Below the pieces are notes generated by a model, which ran no database searches, was not told the origin of the DNA, and saw nothing but the letters and a program-made list of their open reading frames with translations. Below are positions 45,890-55,558 of a stretch of 64,000 nucleotides of DNA, in pieces. Each line of letters starts with the position of its first letter. Position 1 is the stretch's first letter. This DNA comes from Elizabethkingia meningoseptica_A (lineage in GTDB: Bacteria > Bacteroidota > Bacteroidia > Flavobacteriales > Weeksellaceae), in the NCBI RefSeq assembly GCF_045762675.1, contig NZ_JBJDLK010000001.1, positions 1 to 64,000 of the forward strand. The letters run 5' to 3'. The position numbers and the translations under genes are program-made.

Positions 45890-46080
45890 AAATATTGCGA
45901 AGCAATTCGTGCCTTAAAAACAAAGAAACATGAACATAATTTGTGCCTTGGTGTTAAAGAATCATAGCTAAGCATTAACGGCTTTGCATTCTTTTCGATT
46001 CATCCTAACTAACTGAATTCTGTGTAATTTTTTACAGACAAAAAACTATATTTCTATCTGGTTTAAATAAAGTAGAAGTT
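45890..46080 (-). repeat. Second fragment of the dispersed repeat
   Basis: The end of this stretch (GTAATTTTTTACAGACAAAAAACTATATTTC, then TATCTGGTTTA) repeats the 45606-45655 part of copy 2 in the same orientation. The rest is diverged or unrelated. Confidence 0.45.
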
Positions 46081-46114
46081 TAAAATCAATATTTGATAAG
46101 AAACTCTATTATAA

Positions 46115-47146
46115 TTATTTAAACAGGCTAAGGTTGTATTTTTTTACCAAATCCAGAATCATATGATAACCTGCTAAAGAATTACCATGCTGATCCAGTG
46201 CAGGGCTGTAAACACCGATTCCTATTTTCCCGGGAACACTCACTGTGATACCGCCACCAACTCCGGATTTACTTGGTAAACCAACTGTGCGGGCATATTC
46301 ACCACTAAATTCATACATTCCGGCAATAAGCATCTGAGACTCTATTAACTGGGCAATATCAGCATTTTTATATGTTGTATCTCCGTCATAACGGGTACAC
46401 TGATGAGCAAAGAAATATCCTATTTTAGCCAGGTCTTCCGCTGTAACTTCAATTGAACACTGTTTGAAATAGTTGTTCAGTTTTTCTTCATCCCCAGTAA
46501 TCAGGCCGCTGTTTTTCATGATGTAGAACATCCCGCGGTTACGGTGACCGGTTTCACGTTCTGAATTGTAAACATCTTTACTATAATCAATTGTGTTATT
46601 TTTTGTGATATAACGAACCATATCCAGAATCTTTCTGAAAGCTGTTTCACCTTCGCCATCTATCAGGGATGTTGTTAGAATGGCACCGGCATTCATCATT
46701 GGATTTAATGGTTTTCCGGTAGTTTCAAGGTTTGAGAAATGATTAAAAGGTTTATCTGTTCCGTAGTATCCGATTTTGTCAAAGATATTCTGTTCTCCTT
46801 TTTCACGAACAGCAATCATTAACGATATAATTTTAGAAATACTCTGGATGGTAAACTTTTTATCTTTATCACCCACGCTGGTTACTTTTCCGTTTTCATC
46901 AACTACAGATAAAGCAATAGATTTAGCATCTGCTTTTCCTAGTTCCGGAATGTAATCGGCTACTTTTCCCTGTTGATAATAGGCATAATTTTTTGTTAAA
47001 ATATCATTTAAAACCTGTGTTGAAAACAATGTGCTGTTAGTTTTCTGAGAGGTTAGGGTTTGTGCTTCTGCAAATGTTCCAAACGAAAAAACACTTGCTG
47101 TGAAAGTTATGCCAAAAACTAAAGTCGAAATATATTTTCTTTTCAT
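46115..47146 (-). CDS. glsA: Glutaminase A with signal peptide
   Basis: The enzyme hydrolyses glutamine to glutamate and ammonia. The 343 residues include an extra N-terminal signal peptide (about 1-28, ending TFAEAQ) that typical bacterial cytosolic glutaminases of about 305 residues lack, so this one is predicted to be exported. The serine-lysine catalytic motif of the beta-lactamase-like fold is IQSISKIISL. Other family blocks are NPMMNAGAILTTSL, the conserved SERETGHRNRGM and the C-terminal KSGVGGGITVSVPGKIGIGVYSPALD. A -7 element TACATTTG ends two bases before the ATG (47156-47149), so the mRNA may be leaderless. Confidence 0.93.
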   Translation of the reverse strand: MKRKYISTLVFGITFTASVFSFGTFAEAQTLTSQKTNSTLFSTQVLNDILTKNYAYYQQGKVADYIPELGKADAKSIALSVVDENGKVTSVGDKDKKFTIQSISKIISLMIAVREKGEQNIFDKIGYYGTDKPFNHFSNLETTGKPLNPMMNAGAILTTSLIDGEGETAFRKILDMVRYITKNNTIDYSKDVYNSERETGHRNRGMFYIMKNSGLITGDEEKLNNYFKQCSIEVTAEDLAKIGYFFAHQCTRYDGDTTYKNADIAQLIESQMLIAGMYEFSGEYARTVGLPSKSGVGGGITVSVPGKIGIGVYSPALDQHGNSLAGYHMILDLVKKYNLSLFK

Positions 47147-47219
47147 GTCAAATGTATAAATGGCTGCTTCTGAAATTACAGATCAAAATTACTTTTAAGG
47201 TCTCCCTTCACCTTTGGGC

Positions 47220-48677
47220 TTACTGGTAACGTTTATGTTCCTTTTGTTTTGTAAAGCGGTTAATAACAGGCTTGAAGAAAGCTTTGTATTTTTCGGCATC
47301 AAATAACTGAGAATCTGTTAATGCTTTCTGGGTCATCCATACTCCTAATGGGAGCAGGATAATGTTAGGCAACCATGTTGCCAGATAAGGATTCATTTCT
47401 CCTTTCCATGCGATGTTTTCAGTCATTAGGTTGATTACGTAGAAAAGGATAAATATGACAATAGCAATAATTACCGGAAGTCCCATACCTCCTTTTCTGA
47501 TAATAGAACCTAAGGATGCACCGATCAGGAAGAATATGACACAGGTAAAAGAGTAGGCAATAATACGCTGCTGATACATCACAACTTTGGTATAGTATTT
47601 AATAATATCTATCACCTGATCATTTTTCATATCATAAGTACTCTTAGCCATCTGAAGCTTATTGTAAGCATAGTATAAAGCTTCCAGCTTTTTCTCTCCT
47701 TTAAGTGAATCTATTTTAAAGGGTTCCTTGATGATTTTTTTATCCGTTTTAATTTTATCGATATAAGAGATATAACCGTTTTGCTGACTTACAATTTCCT
47801 GAGAAATATTGGTAAATGCCTGCTGGTCATCCTTTCGCTTCTTTTTTAGCGTTTCAGAAATTTGGTTGTACGTCTGGAACTGATAATCATCAGTAATATT
47901 TTGCTCCTCCAGCGCTTTATTCAATAAAAGAGATACATCGAAATGCTGTACAAGGGAGTCAAATTTTATAGCCTGATTGGACTGTTTTTCTCTTTCTTTA
48001 AAATCTTTGTTAGCAATCTGATCCTGAAAAATATAGCCGTTATAAAGAATAAGTTTCAGATAGTTTTTATCTATAGCCTGAACAAATTTTCCCTTTTCAG
48101 CAACCACTGTCTGGTTATCTTCATAAGAATTGGCAACTTTATGAATAAATACGCCCTCTACGTGTTCTCTGTTTTCACCTTTTATCTCATCAAACTTTAT
48201 CGTCATTCCGGGTACCGTGTCAATAAACTGTCCTGGAGTAAAGTTAAGTGCCGGACGGGAAGAGGCAATATTATACAACATGTTTTTAGCCTTCCGCTGG
48301 AAATCCGGAATAATGTTATTGGAGAAAAAATAGAGGAGAATCGAAAGCAAGATCACTATAAGCAGTAAAGGCCGCATTACACGGAGCAATGAGATTCCGG
48401 CCGACTTCATGGCGGCGAGTTCATAGCGTTCACCAAAGTCTCCGAAGGTCATAATAGCTGCTAAAAGAATAGTAAGCGGAAGTACCATTTTAACAACGGT
48501 GACCCCCATATAAAAAAGCAGTTTTGTTATTTCCCATGTACTCAGACCCTTGCCGGCCAGCTGCCCCATCTGTGTCCATACGATGTTTACAATAAAGATG
48601 AAACAAAGTACACTGAAAATAAACAGAAAAGGCCCAAAGAAGGTCTTTATTATGTATTGATCAAGCTTTTTTATCAT
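47220..48677 (-). CDS. LptF/LptG family lipopolysaccharide export permease
   Basis: The start ATG 48677 (MIKKLDQYIIKTFFGPFLFIF) gives 485 residues; GTG 48698 is rejected. Three N-terminal helices, a large periplasmic beta-jellyroll (about 110-360) and three C-terminal helices match LptF/G, the inner-membrane permease that hands LPS to LptC and LptA. The periplasmic part is longer than in E. coli and Lys/Gln-rich, as in other Bacteroidetes. The matching LptB ATPase and second permease are not in this window. The gene lies downstream of ftsK and lolA on the same strand. Confidence 0.92.
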   Translation of the reverse strand: MIKKLDQYIIKTFFGPFLFIFSVLCFIFIVNIVWTQMGQLAGKGLSTWEITKLLFYMGVTVVKMVLPLTILLAAIMTFGDFGERYELAAMKSAGISLLRVMRPLLLIVILLSILLYFFSNNIIPDFQRKAKNMLYNIASSRPALNFTPGQFIDTVPGMTIKFDEIKGENREHVEGVFIHKVANSYEDNQTVVAEKGKFVQAIDKNYLKLILYNGYIFQDQIANKDFKEREKQSNQAIKFDSLVQHFDVSLLLNKALEEQNITDDYQFQTYNQISETLKKKRKDDQQAFTNISQEIVSQQNGYISYIDKIKTDKKIIKEPFKIDSLKGEKKLEALYYAYNKLQMAKSTYDMKNDQVIDIIKYYTKVVMYQQRIIAYSFTCVIFFLIGASLGSIIRKGGMGLPVIIAIVIFILFYVINLMTENIAWKGEMNPYLATWLPNIILLPLGVWMTQKALTDSQLFDAEKYKAFFKPVINRFTKQKEHKRYQ

Positions 48678-48688
48678 ATATTTTATAT

Positions 48689-48716
48689 AAAAAGTCACAC
48701 GGTGATGTGACTTTTT
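48689..48716 (-). terminator. Terminator between lolA and the LptF/G gene
   Basis: AAAAAGTCACA pairs with TGTGACTTTTT around a six-base loop, 24 bases past the lolA stop. Readthrough would carry on into the permease gene. Confidence 0.65.
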
Positions 48717-48739
48717 ATGCTTTGCTTATTTTATTATAA

Positions 48740-49381
48740 CTATAGTTCTGTAATCAGATAATTTTTATAGCTGGCTTTATTGAATGTAAATGTTGACGGA
48801 GACAGGTTCTGGTTTTCTACATACTTTGAAATCTCAATTACTGCAACATCATTGTTCTCCGAATATTGTTCCAATTTTACCAATTGTTTCTTAGCTGAAT
48901 TGACGAACAAATTTACATATTTTATCCCATTATTTGCGACCGGGGTCATTTTTATATAATCAGCATTCACACCCCCTACATTTTTCTTCCCCATATACTG
49001 TACGGTATAACCGTTTTTATAAGAATCGATATAGTTAAGAGGGGAGAACATTGTCTCACCGCCCGTAGGTTTAGCAATGGTGATTTCCTGATCCTCACTG
49101 TTGATACTGTATACTTTATTTCCGTCGAATACCTGTTCAGTACCCATAATTTTCAGTTTGTATTTATTTCCTGAAGAATAGAAGATTCCCGGTTCTGCTT
49201 TACTGGCACTGCCGTTTCCGCTGCGGTATACAAATTTAAAATAGCTGTTCTTTTTCGATTTATAGTTTGCAGAAACATTATCTAAGATCGTTTTTGCATT
49301 TGCGTCTATTTTCTGCGCGAAACTTAAACCAAATGTCAATGCAAAAATTCCGACAGCTACTTTTTTTATTAATTTTTTCAT
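48740..49381 (-). CDS. LolA-like outer-membrane lipoprotein carrier
   Basis: The 213-residue exported protein has a signal peptide ending LSFAQ. The mature part has the half-barrel LolA/LolB pattern of antiparallel strands around a hydrophobic cavity, including YFKFVYRSGNGSASKAEPGIFYSSGNKYKL, VFDGNKVYSINSEDQEITI and LFVNSAKKQLVKLEQY. It should ferry lipoproteins across the periplasm. The neighbouring order ftsK-lolA-lptF/G is a conserved arrangement in flavobacteria and fits an envelope-biogenesis role. Confidence 0.88.
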   Translation of the reverse strand: MKKLIKKVAVGIFALTFGLSFAQKIDANAKTILDNVSANYKSKKNSYFKFVYRSGNGSASKAEPGIFYSSGNKYKLKIMGTEQVFDGNKVYSINSEDQEITIAKPTGGETMFSPLNYIDSYKNGYTVQYMGKKNVGGVNADYIKMTPVANNGIKYVNLFVNSAKKQLVKLEQYSENNDVAVIEISKYVENQNLSPSTFTFNKASYKNYLITEL

Positions 49382-49403
49382 TTTTTGTTTTTTCTAGTTT
49401 TTA

Positions 49404-51887
49404 TTAGCCACGCAATTCTTCCAAAAACTGTTCCAAAGAGTGCATGTCGGTAATCAGTACTTCACGTGCTTTGGCTCCGTTAAAGCTTCCAACGATACCT
49501 GTAGCTTCCAGTTGATCCATAATTCTTCCGGCACGGTTATACCCCAGTTTTAACTGTCGCTGTAACATAGAAGTAGATCCCTGTTGTGTGGAAACCACAA
49601 TTTTTGCAGCTTCTTCAAAAAGAGCATCTCTTTCGTTAGGATCAAAACTTCCGATAGCTACCGTGCTAGAATCTTCACCAGAATATTCCGGTAGCTGGTA
49701 AGCTTCGGGATAACCTTTCTGTTCTCCGATAAATTCTGCAATTTTCTCTACCTCAGGTGTATCTACGAAGGCACATTGTAAACGGATAAGGTCGTTACCA
49801 TTGAAATAAAGCATATCTCCTTTTCCTACCAGCTGTTCAGCACCCGGTGTGTCGAGAATCGTTCTGGAGTCTACTCCCGAAATTACTCTGAAGGCTGCAC
49901 GTGCAGGGAAATTCGCTTTAATCATACCTGTAATTACATTTACAGACGGTCTTTGTGTGGCTACAATAAGGTGGATGCCGATGGCACGTGCCAGCTGTGC
50001 TAAACGTGCAATAGGCATTTCAACCTCTTTTCCTGCAGTCATAATAAGGTCGGCAAACTCATCTACTACCAGAACAATATAAGGCAGGTAACGGTGACCG
50101 TTTTCCGGATTCAGCTTTCTCTCAGAGAATTTTTTATTATATTCTTTCAGGTTTTTACAGAAAGCATTTTTCAGAAGTTCGTAGCGATTATCCATTTCAA
50201 TACAAAGAGAGTTCAGTGTATTGATTACTTTGTTGTTATCTGTTATAATAGCATCTCCGCCATCTGGAAGTTTAGCTAAGTAATGTCTTTCTATTTTAGA
50301 ATATAGTGAAAGTTCCACTTTTTTAGGGTCAACCATTACAAACTTCAGCTCACTTGGATGCTTTTTATAGATAAGTGATGTTAATATAGCGTTGATACCC
50401 ACTGATTTACCTTGTCCTGTTGCACCTGCCATCAGTAAGTGCGGCATTTTGGCAAGGTCGGCCATGAATATCTCATTGGAAATCGTTTTACCGAATACCA
50501 CAGGAAGATCCATATCGGTATTCTGGAATTTTGGAGAAGCGATAACCGAACGCATACTTACCATAGATGGTTTTTGGTTAGGAACTTCTATACCAATGGT
50601 TCCTTTCCCCGGCATTGGCGCAATAATTCTAATCCCCAAAGCAGAAAGATTCAGGGCAATGTCATCCTGAAGTTTTTTAATCTGAGCGACACGGATACCT
50701 GCTTCCGGTACAATTTCGTATAAGGTAACGGTTGGTCCTATGGTTGCTTTGATCTCAGTAATACCTACGTTGAAGTTTTTCAATAATCCGACAATACGGT
50801 TTTTATTTTCCTCAAGTTCGGACTGGTTAATATTAATATTCTCGTTACCGTAATCTTTTAGTAAAGAAATTGTAGGCATCTGGAAGTTTGCCAGATCCAG
50901 TTTGTGATCGTACAAACCGTGTTTATCTACAAGCTCCTGTGATTTTTTCTCACCGGCATCCAGAATTTCAGGTTCTTCTTTTTTCTGTTCTACGGTAAAG
51001 GCGATATCCTCCTCTTCTTTTTTAACGGTTGCAGTATTGTTATTGTTTACTGTAACCGGAGACGTTGTATGATTCGGCGTATCGATAATAGGCGGTGTAA
51101 CATGTGTAACAGGCGTAACCGGTAAAACTTCTGCTTTCGGTAGTTCTTCTGTTACGGTAATATTATCTGCTTCTTCGGCTTTTTTATCAAAAGGTGAAGG
51201 GCGTTTTGGCTGTGTAAGGTTAACTTCTTTAGGTGTTTCATCTACCACAGGAAGTATCTCCTGTTTCTCTTCCTCGTCTTCCTCTTCGTTATTTTCCGGA
51301 TTAAGATTCTTAATCTTTCCTAAAGTATTCTCATTTAATTTATTGAATCTCGCCTTAATATTTGAAGGACGCAGGTTAAATTCTAGTACAAAATAAAGGC
51401 CGATGCTCAGTAATAATACCATCCATAGTCCTACAGATCCGATAATAGCATTCAGGTAGTCCATAATCTGGTAGCCGTAAACACCGGATAAAACGCCTTG
51501 TCCTTTTGTAATTGCTCCCATGAAAATAGGCAGCCAGCAAATGAAGAATAAAGCATGTGAAACCGTTTTCCACGGCTTGAAATAATTTTTCTTCAGAATC
51601 AGTGTTCCGAAGACAAAAAATAAGAAGGCAATAATAAAACCTGCAACTCCGATGGATTCAAAAATGAAAAAATTACCCAGCCAGTCACCAATCTTTCCAA
51701 AGATATTGGAAGATTTTATGGTTTTGTCCAGCATGGTTCCGGCCTGACTCTGATCGGCCTTCCACTTCATAAGATAAGATATGAAAGATAGTGTAAGTAC
51801 CAGAGAAAGGAATACGAATGTTACGCCGGAGATAATTCTGAATTTGGAAATGGTCTTGGTTTTAGGGACTTCTGGCTTTTGATTCAT
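49404..51887 (-). CDS. ftsK: DNA translocase FtsK
   Basis: FtsK pumps chromosomal DNA away from the closing septum. In the 827 residues, four N-terminal helices (about 15-175) anchor it to the membrane. An acidic and proline-rich linker (about 195-330) follows, then the alpha/beta motor with Walker A MAGATGQGKSVGINAIL, Walker B YIVLVVDEFADL and the LARAIGIHLIVATQRPSVNVITG block. The winged-helix gamma domain is at the C-terminus (STSMLQRQLKLGYNRAGRIMDQLE). It heads the ftsK-lolA-lptF/G cluster and has a complete promoter. Confidence 0.97.
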   Translation of the reverse strand: MNQKPEVPKTKTISKFRIISGVTFVFLSLVLTLSFISYLMKWKADQSQAGTMLDKTIKSSNIFGKIGDWLGNFFIFESIGVAGFIIAFLFFVFGTLILKKNYFKPWKTVSHALFFICWLPIFMGAITKGQGVLSGVYGYQIMDYLNAIIGSVGLWMVLLLSIGLYFVLEFNLRPSNIKARFNKLNENTLGKIKNLNPENNEEEDEEEKQEILPVVDETPKEVNLTQPKRPSPFDKKAEEADNITVTEELPKAEVLPVTPVTHVTPPIIDTPNHTTSPVTVNNNNTATVKKEEEDIAFTVEQKKEEPEILDAGEKKSQELVDKHGLYDHKLDLANFQMPTISLLKDYGNENININQSELEENKNRIVGLLKNFNVGITEIKATIGPTVTLYEIVPEAGIRVAQIKKLQDDIALNLSALGIRIIAPMPGKGTIGIEVPNQKPSMVSMRSVIASPKFQNTDMDLPVVFGKTISNEIFMADLAKMPHLLMAGATGQGKSVGINAILTSLIYKKHPSELKFVMVDPKKVELSLYSKIERHYLAKLPDGGDAIITDNNKVINTLNSLCIEMDNRYELLKNAFCKNLKEYNKKFSERKLNPENGHRYLPYIVLVVDEFADLIMTAGKEVEMPIARLAQLARAIGIHLIVATQRPSVNVITGMIKANFPARAAFRVISGVDSRTILDTPGAEQLVGKGDMLYFNGNDLIRLQCAFVDTPEVEKIAEFIGEQKGYPEAYQLPEYSGEDSSTVAIGSFDPNERDALFEEAAKIVVSTQQGSTSMLQRQLKLGYNRAGRIMDQLEATGIVGSFNGAKAREVLITDMHSLEQFLEELRG

Positions 51888-52191
51888 TCTTTTTCTGTGT
51901 TATTAAAGCTTATTGCAAATTTAGAATAAAATTTTAGTCCACGACAAAAAAGAATTTTTAGTTGTTATAATAGTATAAGGATCAATTGGAAAATATATCA
52001 ATTGATTAAATTGTAGATTCATTGTTCTGCTAATTCGCTAATTGAAGTATACAGGCTACAAAGTTTTAAATGACTATGCATTTCTCTCTTTCATAAAAGC
52101 TATTTCATCTATAGATATGATTTTTCTCCATGATGGTGTATAATTGTTTTTTTGAATGTAATTTTGTCGGATGTGTTTTTAAATACCCATA
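51888..52191. other. Divergent intergenic region, ftsK / ccsA
   Basis: The 304 bases contain no gene. They hold the ftsK promoter (51916-51948), a candidate -7 element TAATTTTG for the cytochrome c gene (52159-52166) and otherwise AT-rich sequence in which I see nothing else. Confidence 0.5.
51916..51948 (-). promoter_or_regulatory. ftsK promoter
   Basis: On the minus strand TTTG (51948-51945), a 21-base spacer and TAAATTTG (51923-51916) fit the Bacteroidetes consensus, 28 bases before the ATG. Confidence 0.65.
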
Positions 52192-55100
52192 ATGAAGAAA
52201 TTACAAGATATACTGATCTCCACCAGGACGATGGCGGTATTATTATTAGTGTACGCCATTGCAATGGCAGCGGCAACTTTTATAGAAAATGATCACGGTA
52301 CACCTACAGCTAAAGCTTTAATCTATAATGCTAAATGGTTTGAGCTGGTGATGCTGCTTTTAATTATTAATTTTATCGGAAATATCCAGCGTTACAGACT
52401 TTTTAAAAAAGAAAAATGGCCGGTACTGGTATTCCACCTTGCATTTATCTTTATATTTATCGGGGGAGCGATCACACGTTATGTTAGTTTTGAGGGAATG
52501 ATGCTGATTCGTGAAGGGGAAACTTCTAATCAGATTGTTAGTGATAAACAATATTTTAAAATACAGATAGAAGATAAGGGAGATGTTCTTAATTATGAAG
52601 ATGTACCTTATATTATGTCACCGTTGCATCATAATTTCAAGGCAACTTATGATTACAGAGGCGATAAATTTGTAATTAATACTTTAGATTATATTCAGAG
52701 AAAAAAAGATTCTTTAGTTGCAACGGCGAATGGTAAAGATTACCTTCATCTGGTTTCAACAAATGATCAGGGACGTGAAAATATTTATATCGCACCTGGT
52801 GAGGCTAAAAGTGTAAACGGTATGCTGGTGACTTACAATCGTAAGATTGAAGGTGCAGTTGAAATCCACGATGAAAATGGATTCCTTCAGATTAAATCTC
52901 CTTCCGAAGCACAATATATGACCATGGCAACACAAAAAACAGGTGTTGCTAAAAAGGATGAATTGGATTCCCTTAAACTTAGAAGTTTATATACTATTGG
53001 TGATCTGAAGCTTGTTGTACCTGAAGGTGTGAAAAAAGGCAAGCTTATCGAATATGAAGGAGATAAGAAAAAAGATGCTGCTACACCGGACTTGCTAAGG
53101 TTAATGGTTGAAGGACCTAAAACAAAACAACCTGTGGATATATTAGTAGATAAGAATAATCCTAATATGGCAAAGCAGATTATGGTAGATGGTAAAAATA
53201 TTATGCTGGGATTCGGTCCTAAAGTTTTACAAACACCATTCTCTATAAAACTGGATAAATTTGTAATGGAAACTTATCCTGGAAGTAATTCACCATCGGC
53301 ATATGAATCTCATGTTCAGATTATAGAAAACGGAAAACAAACGCCTTATAAAATCTATATGAACCACGTATTGAATCATGGTGGTTATCGTTTCTTTCAG
53401 GCAGGTTTTGACCCGGACAGAAAAGGAACACACCTTTCTGTTAATCATGACTGGTGGGGAACTAATATTACGTATATAGGATACACATTCCTTTTCTTAG
53501 GATTGTTTGTTTCATTATTCTGGAAAGGAACACGTTTCTGGCAGTTAAACAAAATGCTAAAAGATGTTAGCAAGAAAAAAGTTGTTGCAGTAGCATTCCT
53601 GTTATTTTCTTTTGCAGCCGTAAATGCTCAGACTTACAATGATGGTAAGGGGAAAATTGACATGCACGGACAAGAGTCTCACGGTGCGCCAAATGTAAAA
53701 AAAGTTGAGGGTGGAATGAATGCAGGTCCTATGAGACCCAAAGTCCTGGATCCTGAAGCTGTGGTTAAAGATGCTCATATTAGTAAAGAGCATGCCGATA
53801 AGTTTGGTTACGCATTGGTACAGAATATAGAAGGGCGTATTGTTCCGGTGAATACACTGGCATTAGATGTCCTTAGAAAATTATACAAGAAAGATTCTTT
53901 CCATGGAATGGATGCCAACCAGTGGTTCCTGTCCATTACCACAAATCCTTTTATGTGGACTCAGGTTCCAATTATTAAGGTTCCTGAAAAGGGTGGGGAT
54001 GAATTACACGGAAAAGCAAAAGCCAATGAGGAAGATTATACAACATTGCTTAATCTTTTCCCGATGGATCCTGTGACGGGGCAGCCTCGTTTTGTATTGG
54101 AACAGGATTATAATACAGCTTTCCGCAAGAAACCGGGAGAGCAAACTATGTATGATAAAGGAGTTATTGAGCTGAATGATAAAGTTCAGGTTTTCAATGG
54201 TATACTTTCCGGTCAGTATATGCGTATTGTTCCGGTTCCGAATGATAATAATTACACATGGCATTCATGGTTGGATAATAATTTCGAACCAGATGAAGCC
54301 TCGCAGAAAATAATGGGGCCTTATTTTGCAAGTGTACTGGATGCAACTAAAAATGGTGACTGGAGTACGGCGGATAAAGAACTTGTAAAACTACAGGACT
54401 ATCAGCATAAGTGGGGATCGAAGATTATGCCTTCTGATACCAAAGTGAAAGTTGAAGTGTTTATGAATGATCTGAATCTGTTCTTTAAACTTCTTATCGG
54501 CTATACCGTAATTGGTGGTTTACTTTTGATATTAGGTTTCATTTATCTTTTTAAACCAAACAAAACTTTAAATAAAGTTATCAATATCGTTATCTGGATT
54601 GGTATTATAGGGTATATATCACATTTCTTCGGACTTGTAGGACGTTGGTACGTTTCAGGACATGCTCCATGGAGTAATGGTTATGAAGCTATTATGTTTA
54701 TTTCCTGGGTTGGGATTACAGCCGGACTTATCTTATACAGAAATTCCAATGCACTTATTCCGGCAGCCGGATTTATGGTAGCAGTTATTATGATGGGATT
54801 TGCCCATGGCGGAGCACAGCTTGATCCGCAGATTACGCCGCTGGTACCCGTATTGAAATCTTACTGGTTAATTGTCCATGTTGCGATTATTACTTCAAGT
54901 TATGGTTTCTTTGCCTTGTCGGCAATTATTGCAGTAATTACATTATTCTTCTACATTGTAACCAATGCTGAGGTCTATAAAATGCATAATGATAAAACGA
55001 TTAAAGAGCTGACTATTGTTAGTGAGATGTCTTTAACTATTGGTTTATTCGCGCTTACAGTTGGTAACTTCCTTGGAGGTATCTGGGCGAATGAAAGCTG

Positions 55101-55461
55101 GGGCCGTTACTGGTCTTGGGACCCTAAAGAAACATGGGCATTTATCTCTATTATCATCTATGCATTTGTATTACACATGCGTTTAGTACCAGGGCTTAGA
55201 GGTAGGTATACTTTCCATGTAGTTGCGATGTTTGCCTTCTGCTCTATGATTATGACGTATTTCGGGGTTAATTATTACCTGTCCGGATTACACTCCTATG
55301 CAGCAGGTGATCCGATTCCGGTTCCTCTATGGGTGTATCTGAGTTTAGCTTTTATGTTTACGCTAAGTATAGCAGCATGGTTTAAGTACAAAAAGCTGCA
55401 TATTCAAAAAACTGCTAATAAGGTAAAAAAGGTTGAAGAAAGGACTGAGTCAGAACCTTAA
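52192..55461 (+). CDS. Cytochrome c biogenesis ResB-CcsA fusion protein (system II)
   Basis: This 1089-residue inner-membrane protein attaches heme to apocytochromes c. The N-terminal ResB-like half (about 1-450) has four helices and a long periplasmic loop. The C-terminal CcsA half (about 750-1080) has the heme-handling WWD motif SWGRYWSWDPKETWAF and conserved flanking histidines (for example SGHAPWSNGYEA). Between them a hydrophobic segment ending AAVNAQTYND (about 461-482) looks like a buried signal peptide. It is followed by about 290 periplasmic residues of unclear function. The cbb3 oxidase genes 1.7 kb downstream encode its likely clients. Confidence 0.93.
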   Translation: MKKLQDILISTRTMAVLLLVYAIAMAAATFIENDHGTPTAKALIYNAKWFELVMLLLIINFIGNIQRYRLFKKEKWPVLVFHLAFIFIFIGGAITRYVSFEGMMLIREGETSNQIVSDKQYFKIQIEDKGDVLNYEDVPYIMSPLHHNFKATYDYRGDKFVINTLDYIQRKKDSLVATANGKDYLHLVSTNDQGRENIYIAPGEAKSVNGMLVTYNRKIEGAVEIHDENGFLQIKSPSEAQYMTMATQKTGVAKKDELDSLKLRSLYTIGDLKLVVPEGVKKGKLIEYEGDKKKDAATPDLLRLMVEGPKTKQPVDILVDKNNPNMAKQIMVDGKNIMLGFGPKVLQTPFSIKLDKFVMETYPGSNSPSAYESHVQIIENGKQTPYKIYMNHVLNHGGYRFFQAGFDPDRKGTHLSVNHDWWGTNITYIGYTFLFLGLFVSLFWKGTRFWQLNKMLKDVSKKKVVAVAFLLFSFAAVNAQTYNDGKGKIDMHGQESHGAPNVKKVEGGMNAGPMRPKVLDPEAVVKDAHISKEHADKFGYALVQNIEGRIVPVNTLALDVLRKLYKKDSFHGMDANQWFLSITTNPFMWTQVPIIKVPEKGGDELHGKAKANEEDYTTLLNLFPMDPVTGQPRFVLEQDYNTAFRKKPGEQTMYDKGVIELNDKVQVFNGILSGQYMRIVPVPNDNNYTWHSWLDNNFEPDEASQKIMGPYFASVLDATKNGDWSTADKELVKLQDYQHKWGSKIMPSDTKVKVEVFMNDLNLFFKLLIGYTVIGGLLLILGFIYLFKPNKTLNKVINIVIWIGIIGYISHFFGLVGRWYVSGHAPWSNGYEAIMFISWVGITAGLILYRNSNALIPAAGFMVAVIMMGFAHGGAQLDPQITPLVPVLKSYWLIVHVAIITSSYGFFALSAIIAVITLFFYIVTNAEVYKMHNDKTIKELTIVSEMSLTIGLFALTVGNFLGGIWANESWGRYWSWDPKETWAFISIIIYAFVLHMRLVPGLRGRYTFHVVAMFAFCSMIMTYFGVNYYLSGLHSYAAGDPIPVPLWVYLSLAFMFTLSIAAWFKYKKLHIQKTANKVKKVEERTESEP

Positions 55462-55477
55462 TCAGAATAAAATAAAG

Positions 55478-55507
55478 AAAACCAGGATTATATTCCTGGT
55501 TTTTTTA
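55478..55507 (+). terminator. Terminator of the ResB-CcsA gene
   Basis: AAAACCAGGA pairs with TCCTGGTTTT around a six-base loop, followed by T-run. Confidence 0.8.
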
Positions 55508-55558
55508 TGCTTTGTATTATTTTATTTTATATCTTTATGATATCAAAATAATATCAAA

